Part shown: in pieces, positions 1-5,127 of the stretch
Numbering within the stretch: position 1 is the stretch's first letter
How the letters are laid out: the number at the start of each line of letters is the position of its first letter
Source of the DNA: Gemmatimonadales bacterium
GTDB taxonomy: Bacteria > Gemmatimonadota > Gemmatimonadetes > Gemmatimonadales > GWC2-71-9
Assembly: GCA_030597435.1 (NCBI GenBank)
Contig: JAUVRV010000186.1
Coordinates: 1 to 6,061, forward strand
Direction: 5' to 3'
Length of the DNA stretch: 6,061 nt
The notes under the pieces: model-generated
Database searches by the model: none
Seen by the model: the letters and a program-made list of their open reading frames with translations, nothing else
What the model was told of the DNA's origin: nothing
Translations under genes and position numbers: made by a program

Positions 1-1280
1 CGCGGTATGTTCAATTCTCCCTCAGTCTTTGCTACCCACACTGCACAAGTAGTGTCACCGGTAACGTTCACGGCTGTGCGAGTCATGTCGAGTATGCGCT
101 CGACGCCCACCACTAGCGCTATGCCCTCCACGGGGATCCCTATCTGTTGCAACACTATGGTAAGCGTAACCATGCCAATGCCCGGCACACCTGCCGCGCC
201 TATCGAAGCCAGTGTGGCGGTCATCACCACGATAATGAGATCCTGCAATCCCAGTGTGATCCCGAACACCTGGGCAATGAAGATGGTGCTCACGCCTTGG
301 TAAATGGCCGTGCCGTTCATGTTGATCGTGGCGCCGAGTGGAAGTACGAACGAGGCCACGTCATTGGAGACACCTAGATCCTCTTCCGATACTTGGAGGT
401 TGAGCGGTAGCGTGGCGTTGCTCGAGGAGGTCGAGAACGCGAACAACGCTACCTCGTAGTACTTCTTGAAGAAGTACATCGGGGACATGCCAGACAGCTT
501 GAGCGAGATTGGGTACACCGCCACGACGAAGGCGATCATTGTCCCGATCGTGACCACCACGTACTTCAGCAGAGTCAAGAGAACGCCGTAGCCGAATTGT
601 GCAGCGACGGCGGCAATGAGAGCGAAGACACCTATGGGCGCGATTCTCATGACCATCTTCACTAGCACTATCATTGCATCGTTTACCGACATGAGGAGGT
701 TGAGAACCGGTTTTCGGCGCTCCTCCGGCAGGATAGTGAGTGATATGCCGAACAGCAGGGCGAAGAAGATGATCTGCAGGAAATTCGTCTCGACCATCGC
801 CTTGAACGGGTTTCGCGGCACTATGTTGACCAAGAACTCCGAGAGGCTCGGCTTCTCGTCTACTCGCTCCAGTTGCTGCTCGGTCACGCCGGCGTAGTCC
901 GTCAACATCCGAGCCTTAACGTCCTCATCCAGACCGGCGCCCGGATTGAACGCCTTGCCAGCAACCAATCCGAACGATACGGCGATCATGGTGGCGACCA
1001 GGTAATACCCAACCGTCTTGATCCCGATTCGGCCCAACTTCTTCAGGTCACCGAGACTGGCGGTACCGACTATGAGTGAGGCCATCACCAGCGGCACCAC
1101 AATCATGATCAGGAGATTGATGAATGCGTCACCTATGGGCTTGATCCACTGCGCCACATCTCCCATTAGTGGGCCCAGTAACGCTCCCAGGATCAGTCCG
1201 ATGAGAATCTGGGTGTGTAGCTTCATGCCCTTGATCTTGTCTTTGGTGTGCCGCAAGAAGGACTTGTTTTCGTCTGTCAC
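1..1280 (-). CDS. Glutamate/aspartate:cation symporter (DAACS family), C-terminus cut by window edge
   Basis: This is an inner-membrane secondary transporter that imports acidic amino acids or dicarboxylates driven by Na+ or H+. The 426 visible codons read without a stop and cover almost the whole family length (about 400-450 residues). Visible marks are hydrophobic segments from about residue 22 onward, the serine-rich HP1 motif STSSSNATLP (283-292), the TM7 motif NMNGTAIYQGV (320-330), the HP2 loop GVPGIGM (364-370) and the TM8 motif DMTRTAVNVTGD (398-409). Aligned by eye to archaeal GltPh, D398, R401, N405 and D409 match D394, R397, N401 and D405. R401 suggests an acidic side chain and D398 an amino group, so Glu/Asp is likelier than C4-dicarboxylate. 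The TM7 motif has N where GltPh has the sodium-site Asp (NMDGT). The start is GTG at 1280, chosen for AGGGGA six bases upstream; the first downstream ATG is codon 19. It is divergent from the helicase gene. The family call is very secure; the substrate is inferred. Confidence 0.93.
   Translation of the reverse strand, partial: MTDENKSFLRHTKDKIKGMKLHTQILIGLILGALLGPLMGDVAQWIKPIGDAFINLLIMIVVPLVMASLIVGTASLGDLKKLGRIGIKTVGYYLVATMIAVSFGLVAGKAFNPGAGLDEDVKARMLTDYAGVTEQQLERVDEKPSLSEFLVNIVPRNPFKAMVETNFLQIIFFALLFGISLTILPEERRKPVLNLLMSVNDAMIVLVKMVMRIAPIGVFALIAAVAAQFGYGVLLTLLKYVVVTIGTMIAFVVAVYPISLKLSGMSPMYFFKKYYEVALFAFSTSSSNATLPLNLQVSEEDLGVSNDVASFVLPLGATINMNGTAIYQGVSTIFIAQVFGITLGLQDLIIVVMTATLASIGAAGVPGIGMVTLTIVLQQIGIPVEGIALVVGVERILDMTRTAVNVTGDTTCAVWVAKTEGELNIP
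459..477. repeat. Perfect inverted repeat inside the symporter gene
   Basis: The arms GTACTTCTT (459-467) and AAGAAGTAC (469-477) are exact reverse complements around a single G. On the coding strand the segment encodes most of YFFKKYY just before the HP1 serine motif. The symmetry follows from Tyr/Phe codons facing Lys/Tyr codons, so it may be a by-product of the protein sequence. Confidence 0.6.
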
Positions 1281-1389
1281 GCCGGGTCCCCTGAGGATGA
1301 GTCGGATGCAATCTACACGGACAGTGCTTCGTTGCCACAGCGGTTCGGCGACCTCGGTCGGTTGTCATCACGACTGTTAAGTTGATTCC
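1281..1389. promoter_or_regulatory. Divergent intergenic region between symporter and helicase
   Basis: This 109-base gap must carry the promoters of both divergent genes, unless the helicase is transcribed from further upstream. I could not place a convincing pair of boxes. On the minus strand TAGATT (1310-1315) could be a -10 box but has no matching -35. On the plus strand TTGCCA (1332-1337) and TTGTCA (1362-1367) each match five of six -35 bases but have no -10 at normal spacing. No operator-like palindrome was seen. Confidence 0.3.
1287..1292 (-). promoter_or_regulatory. Ribosome binding site of the symporter gene
   Basis: AGGGGA on the minus strand lies six bases before a GTG codon. It decides the GTG start, since no ATG or GTG occurs in this frame between the upstream in-frame stop (near 1366) and 1280. 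Confidence 0.6.
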
Positions 1390-3942
1390 ATGACTCCGCA
1401 CTTCCGCGTTCGAGACCACTATCTACCTCCCGATCCAGAGGCATATCGTCGAGCCGAACCGCCGACCGGTAGGGTCATTGTCATCGCGCCCACGCGGGCC
1501 GCGTGTGAGACGATCGAACTCGCCATGCACTTGGAGATCTCGACCGTGCTGGAGCGGGAGCACGGGTCAGACATCAAGCAGCTGGTGCGGGATGGCCGCG
1601 GGTTTGGCATCGTGGCGGGTACGGGCACGGGGAAGACCCTAGCAATTCGCTCGATCTCGAGTGAGATCCTGGGAGCACCGCTCAAGATCGGGGTTGTGAA
1701 CCGTGAGCGCGAAGCCACGCCGGAGACCCCCACTTGGAACGTAGTGATCGTGACTACAGGGATTGCACGCCGCTGGTTTCAGGATGATCTCATTGACTCC
1801 CACGACACTCTGGTGGTGGACGAGATCCATCAGACATCCGCTGAACTCGAATTGTGCTTGGCACTGGGCAAGCGCGTGGGTTGTCCCTTCATCTGGCTGT
1901 CCGCGACAGTCGATCCGACGTTCTACGCGGACTACCTGCACTCGGCGGAGGTGTTGGAGACCTCGGTGTTCGATCCTGACATGTCTGCCAGAGTCGAATA
2001 CAGTCGGGAGTCACCCACCGGTTTTCTCAACGTTGGCTGGGTCCGCAGAATAGTGAAGCAAAAGCGTGGCGTCGCGGTTTTTCTCCCGACGCGTGCCGAG
2101 GTTGAGGAGGTTGCATCGGAGTTGAGCTGGCGCTGGGAACGCCTGAACGTCGTATTCTACCACGGTGGCGAGCCGATTCGAGTGATCCGGCCGTTCCTGG
2201 AAGGAACAGCGCGAAAGCCATTTGTGCTAGCAATGACCCAGGCGGGTCAGTCCGCGTTGAATGTGCAGGGCCTCGATACCGTGGTGATCTACGATGCCTG
2301 TTACAAGAACGTGATCGACCGCGGCCGCAATGTGCTGACGCGTATGCACCTTGGTGCAAACGAGATACTCCAGATGGCCGGCCGGGTCCATGGTCGCGTC
2401 CCGGACGGAGAGGTGTACTTACTAACCGATCGCGACATCGACTTCGAGTCGCTGGAACCGACACAACCAGACTTCCAGCTCGCCGGTGATACCGAGCGGG
2501 TAGCTCTCACGGCCGCCGCATTGGGTGTGGACCTGGCCGCACTGGATCTTCCCATACCGCTCGACGGTCACGCGTACGCCAGCTCCGTTCAGAGCTTGAG
2601 CGAACGTGGCTTGGTCGAGCATGGTCGGCTCACAGATTACGGGCGCGATGTGGAGGCGATGCCGGTGGATCGTCCCTGGGGCGAACTGTTGGTTCACGCC
2701 TCCGACGAACTGGTTCCCTTTGTTGCCGTGGCTGCCAACATCGACTCGCTGCACAGGATGACCCGCGAAGAGTCGGATCTGGAACGGCTCCTTGTGCCAG
2801 GCAGCGACCACTTGACGGCGTACAATGTGTACGCCGAGGCAGTACGCGAGTGCGGTTACGTAGGCCAGGTCTACGGCCTGCCACGTCACCTCTTCAGCGA
2901 CGAGATCGGTGAGTGGACCGAACGGAGAGGAGTGCTTGTCAAGGCGATTGAGGACGTGGCCCTGGGTACCGCGTCTGTGATGCGGACCCTGGAGTTGCCG
3001 CTACAGGAGAAGCTTCGCCCCGTCACCAAAGAGGTTGTACGCGAGTTCCGTGATCTGGTAGCTCGCGTCATGCCCTTCTCGCTTGTGATCGACGAGGAGA
3101 CCGCATCGGGCGAACGAGTGAGGTTGTCCCGCTCATCGACGTGCAATCCCCATTCCGCCGTTGCCGGCAGATTATCGTACTTCGCCAATCGGTTCGGTGT
3201 ACTGCGAGCCGCCATTGAAGGAACCAACATTCCCTACCGCACGATCCAACATCACGCCGTTTGCGGTGATCCGACAGTAGAGTTCCACTCAACTCATAGA
3301 CGCACGGGTCTCGTGACAGCACGTCGCACGACGTATTTCGGGTTTGAGCTGGACCGAGAGCGCTCCTGGATAACCGGCACGTTCCCGGCGGATCTGGCCG
3401 AGCAGGCTCGGGCGGTGCTGGCCCAATCACTAGTGGATGGTGTCACGCAGCATCCGCGACAGCCGAGGATTTCGAAGGCGGTAAACCGTCTGCAAGAGTA
3501 CTGGCTTCGCTCCGGGGGGACCCTTGAAGCAGCTCGCACGGATCGGGTCGTCGAACAACTGCGGGTTCAACTCGATGCGGCAAACAGTTGGCGCGAGTTT
3601 CTCGATCTCGATCTGGCGCTGGCAATCGACGAGCTGATTCCGGCAGACGTCCGTCGGAATCTCGACAACCTGCCATCGTCTGCCCATGTCTTGGGTGACC
3701 GGATCCCTCTTGTCTACGAGCTGGAAGGCGGCAAACCGGTTGCCATGCTCCGGATGCGCGAAGGCCAAGCCCGGCGGCTAAGGCGGCGAGACATCCCGCG
3801 CCTGGATAGACCGCTTCACTTCAGTGTGTTTCGTGGCAGGCGTGAGATTGTGAGGGCCACGTCGCTGGACGAGCTACAAGCCCGGTTGCAGTTGCTGCCT
3901 GCCGAGCGCAAGAAGCACGGTCGGCGACGGCGCCGTCGCTAG
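1390..3942 (+). CDS. DEAH-family RNA helicase, HrpA/HrpB-like, 850 residues
   Basis: This is a predicted ATP-dependent superfamily 2 RNA helicase. Motifs in order: Walker A GTGTGKT (77-83), motif Ib TTG (122-124), motif II DEIH (144-147), motif III SAT (171-173), motif IV region VAVFLPTR (228-235), motif V around 281-296, and motif VI QMAGRVHGR (328-336). A helicase-associated HA2 region follows (about 395-540), seen in LSERGLVEHGRLTDYGRDVEAMP and SDHLTAYNVY. The C-terminal third (about 570-840) is HrpB-like in layout and ends KKHGRRRRRR, a likely nucleic-acid-binding tail. The length matches E. coli HrpB (about 810-820) rather than HrpA (about 1300). Oddities are an APTRAACE stretch (33-40) that looks like motif Ia but lies before Walker A, and an extra residue in motif VI. 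ATG 1390 is the first start after an in-frame TAA at 1378-1380 but has no Shine-Dalgarno; ATG 1525 (M46) is an alternative. The gene converges on tetR and its stop overlaps the tetR stop. The family is secure; the RNA substrate and process are unknown. Confidence 0.92.
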   Translation: MTPHFRVRDHYLPPDPEAYRRAEPPTGRVIVIAPTRAACETIELAMHLEISTVLEREHGSDIKQLVRDGRGFGIVAGTGTGKTLAIRSISSEILGAPLKIGVVNREREATPETPTWNVVIVTTGIARRWFQDDLIDSHDTLVVDEIHQTSAELELCLALGKRVGCPFIWLSATVDPTFYADYLHSAEVLETSVFDPDMSARVEYSRESPTGFLNVGWVRRIVKQKRGVAVFLPTRAEVEEVASELSWRWERLNVVFYHGGEPIRVIRPFLEGTARKPFVLAMTQAGQSALNVQGLDTVVIYDACYKNVIDRGRNVLTRMHLGANEILQMAGRVHGRVPDGEVYLLTDRDIDFESLEPTQPDFQLAGDTERVALTAAALGVDLAALDLPIPLDGHAYASSVQSLSERGLVEHGRLTDYGRDVEAMPVDRPWGELLVHASDELVPFVAVAANIDSLHRMTREESDLERLLVPGSDHLTAYNVYAEAVRECGYVGQVYGLPRHLFSDEIGEWTERRGVLVKAIEDVALGTASVMRTLELPLQEKLRPVTKEVVREFRDLVARVMPFSLVIDEETASGERVRLSRSSTCNPHSAVAGRLSYFANRFGVLRAAIEGTNIPYRTIQHHAVCGDPTVEFHSTHRRTGLVTARRTTYFGFELDRERSWITGTFPADLAEQARAVLAQSLVDGVTQHPRQPRISKAVNRLQEYWLRSGGTLEAARTDRVVEQLRVQLDAANSWREFLDLDLALAIDELIPADVRRNLDNLPSSAHVLGDRIPLVYELEGGKPVAMLRMREGQARRLRRRDIPRLDRPLHFSVFRGRREIVRATSLDELQARLQLLPAERKKHGRRRRRR
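2816..2836. repeat. Perfect 9-base inverted repeat with ATG loop inside the helicase gene
   Basis: The arms CGGCGTACA (2816-2824) and TGTACGCCG (2828-2836) are exact reverse complements around ATG. It lies in the HA2 part of the helicase, over the codons for TAYNVYAE. In RNA it would form a strong nine-pair hairpin with a three-base loop. Nothing around it suggests a terminator: no T-run follows and the frame continues. Confidence 0.65.
3924..3939. repeat. 16-base perfect palindrome at the convergent gene junction
   Basis: GCGACGGCGCCGTCGC is identical on both strands. It encodes most of the helicase's C-terminal arginine run and ends at the first base of the shared CTAG stop. As RNA it could fold into a six-pair stem with a GCGC loop, and the same stem would form from either direction. 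No T-tract follows on either strand, so I do not call it an intrinsic terminator, though it may still help stop or stabilise the two convergent transcripts. Confidence 0.7.
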
Positions 3943-4526
3943 GATCCTCGTGGGACCGTGAGGGAGAGAACTCCCAGCCACGCCGCAGCGTAAGCTCCTT
4001 GAAGCTCCTGCTCGCTTGCGCCGGCGAGGAGCTGCATCCCAATTCCGTCAATCACGGCTGTCATGAGCCAGCCGACTTCCTCGTTGGGAACGGTCGGCGC
4101 CAGGTGCATGTCTTCCTTGAGTAAGCGCACGAAGGCATCTCCCAGCGCCCGGCTGAACTTGTTCACAATGTTCTTGACCGATTGGTCAACAAACACATCT
4201 CCCGACTGGAGGAGGGTGTGCCAGGCCAGGGTTACCCCGTTTACTGACTCGCCGGTCAGTAGATTCCAGGACCGCTCAGCCGCCGATTGTGGCGACCCTG
4301 GTTCGAGTGCCGCCAACCACTCGCGGGTGCGAGATTGGGCGATTCGTTCCATCACGGCACCCAGTAGCCCCAACTTGGTCTTGAAGTGGTAATGGACCAG
4401 TCCCTTGGCGGAACCTGCCGCCTTGGCAACCGCCTCGACCGTCACCGCACTTGCCCCGCGTTCCTTCACTAGCCCTTCAGCAGACTGAAGGATTGTTTCT
4501 CGGGCCTTACCTCGTGGGATCGCCAT
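3939..4526 (-). CDS. TetR/AcrR-family transcriptional repressor, 195 residues
   Basis: This is a cytoplasmic one-component regulator. The N-terminal DNA-binding domain is typical: a first helix at about 8-24, then the helix-turn-helix at about 29-48 (TVEAVAKAAGSAKGLVHYHF), with the family's YHFKTK-like end leading into the linker helix. The C-terminal domain (about 60-190) is the ligand-binding and dimer part; VGWLMTAVIDGIGMQLLAG (151-169) is the usual late helix of the family. The total length is normal. The start is ATG at 4526, supported by AGGTGA four bases upstream. Upstream lie a good promoter and two related palindromes placed to block it, so autorepression is likely. It converges on the helicase gene with a 4-base overlap of stop codons and is divergent from the PAS-HTH gene, its most likely other target. 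The ligand cannot be told from sequence. Confidence 0.93.
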   Translation of the reverse strand: MAIPRGKARETILQSAEGLVKERGASAVTVEAVAKAAGSAKGLVHYHFKTKLGLLGAVMERIAQSRTREWLAALEPGSPQSAAERSWNLLTGESVNGVTLAWHTLLQSGDVFVDQSVKNIVNKFSRALGDAFVRLLKEDMHLAPTVPNEEVGWLMTAVIDGIGMQLLAGASEQELQGAYAAAWLGVLSLTVPRGS

Positions 4527-4530
4527 AGCA

Positions 4531-4536
4531 TCACCT
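4531..4536 (-). promoter_or_regulatory. Ribosome binding site of tetR
   Basis: AGGTGA on the minus strand lies four bases before the ATG at 4526 and supports that start. Confidence 0.65.
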
Positions 4537-4538
4537 GA

Positions 4539-4554
4539 CTGACTGACCAGTTAA
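4539..4554. promoter_or_regulatory. Operator-like imperfect palindrome O2 over the tetR -10 box
   Basis: On the minus strand this reads TTAACTG-GT-CAGTCAG. The arms pair at five of seven positions, and it matches the upstream perfect palindrome at 12 of 16 bases with the same GT centre (shared pattern TTRACYGGTCRGTCAR). It overlaps two bases of the -10 box and the predicted start of transcription, where a repressor would block the promoter. Part of it belongs to a short CTGA tandem run (4536-4547). Confidence 0.55.
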
Positions 4555-4581
4555 TATAGACCGGGCAAGCCTGCGCATCAA
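4553..4581 (-). promoter_or_regulatory. Sigma-70-like promoter of tetR
   Basis: Read on the minus strand, TTGATG (4576-4581, four of six matches to TTGACA) is followed by exactly 17 bases and then TATATT (4553-4558, five of six matches to TATAAT). Transcription would begin near 4545-4547, leaving a leader of about 20 bases containing the ribosome binding site. One operator-like palindrome covers the -10 box and start, and another lies just upstream of the -35 box. Confidence 0.6.
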
Positions 4582-4583
4582 CC

Positions 4584-4599
4584 TTGACCGGTCGGTCAA
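4584..4599. promoter_or_regulatory. Operator-like perfect palindrome O1, probable TetR site
   Basis: TTGACCG-GT-CGGTCAA is a perfect inverted repeat with 7-base arms and a 2-base centre. Size and symmetry are typical of TetR-family operators. It lies three bases upstream of the tetR -35 box and 88 bases before the start of the PAS-HTH gene, so one bound dimer could affect both directions. Binding by the neighbouring TetR is inferred from position. Confidence 0.65.
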
Positions 4600-4609
4600 A
4601 TGCTACATG

Positions 4610-4652
4610 GCTGGAAAACGGCTCGAATTGAAACCTTCCGGTGCTTTCCAGC
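4610..4652. repeat. Inverted repeat in the leader of the PAS-HTH gene
   Basis: GCTGGAAA (4610-4617) and TTTCCAGC (4645-4652) are exact reverse complements separated by 27 bases. They lie between O1 and the chosen start at 4687. They could form a leader RNA hairpin or be a widely spaced protein site. If translation began at ATG 4600 instead, the repeat would be coding. Confidence 0.4.
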
Positions 4653-4686
4653 GTACAGGATTCTGCAAAGTCAACGAGTTCCAACA

Positions 4687-5127
4687 ATGATATCGCCAGT
4701 CTTTTCGTCACTAGCGCGAGCGGTGCTGGACTCCTTCAACGAAGGGGTAGTGGTGTTTGACCCGGAGGGCCAGCTCGTCTACGCGAATCATCCAGCCGAG
4801 CAAGTGATCGACGGTTTCGGCAACGACGTCTCCCGAGACGCAGACGCCCTGTTGCCACAGCTGGCGAGGCAGGGTGGCCGGATAGCGCCCCTCAGAGTCG
4901 GCGGGCTCAAGGTGGGCGAAGCCGTTTACCTGCCGACCCGCGAAGGCGGGCAACGGACCCTGGCCGATCGTGAGCGCCAGGCGATCTTGTTTACGCTCCA
5001 GGGCAGTGGTTGGAGACTTGCCGAAAGCGCCCGCCGGTTGGGAATCTCGCGGACCACGCTCTGGCGCCGCCTCAAGGAGTACGGACTCCACCGTGATGGT
5101 GGCGGGAGATGGTCGCAAGCCTCCTAG
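4687..5127 (+). CDS. Small PAS-like sensor with Fis-type HTH domain, 146 residues
   Basis: This is a probable DNA-binding regulator. The N-terminal part (about 8-85) starts like a PAS domain: ARAVLDSFNEGVVVFDPEGQLVYANHPAEQ (10-39), with the usual acidic residue and YAN motif. It is shorter than a normal PAS fold of about 100 residues. The C-terminal part (91-134) is a Fis-type helix-turn-helix as at the end of NtrC-family activators, with ERQAI, AESARRLGISRTTLWRRLKEYGL as its core. The central AAA+ ATPase of those activators is absent, so it should not remodel sigma-54 polymerase itself. The ATG at 4687 begins the recognisable domain; an in-frame ATG at 4600 adds 29 residues that look unlike protein, but neither has a clear Shine-Dalgarno. 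It overlaps the next gene by 19 bases, suggesting coupled expression, and is divergent from tetR. The PAS cofactor, if any, is unknown. Confidence 0.85.
   Translation: MISPVFSSLARAVLDSFNEGVVVFDPEGQLVYANHPAEQVIDGFGNDVSRDADALLPQLARQGGRIAPLRVGGLKVGEAVYLPTREGGQRTLADRERQAILFTLQGSGWRLAESARRLGISRTTLWRRLKEYGLHRDGGGRWSQAS

Noticed and set aside
7..1380. Several plus-strand open frames of 68-120 codons
   Set aside because: They are antisense to the symporter, whose minus-strand frame is confirmed by family motifs along its whole length.
1129..1419. 96-codon minus-strand open frame spanning the divergent gap
   Set aside because: It overlaps the symporter start in another frame and the helicase start on the other strand, and its product is low-complexity and basic.
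2027..2464. 145-codon minus-strand open frame
   Set aside because: Antisense shadow over helicase motifs IV to VI; Arg/Ser/Pro-rich composition without domain.
2422..2889. 155-codon minus-strand open frame
   Set aside because: It is antisense to the HA2 region of the helicase, whose plus-strand frame is clearly the real one; no recognisable domain.
3924..3960. Bidirectional intrinsic terminator for the convergent genes
   Set aside because: The palindrome gives a GC stem, but no T-run follows on either strand, so it is listed only as a repeat.
4584..4609. Plus-strand promoter with TTGACC as -35 and TACATG (4604-4609) as -10
   Set aside because: The spacing of 14 bases is too short and the -10 box is poor; the palindrome is better explained as an operator.
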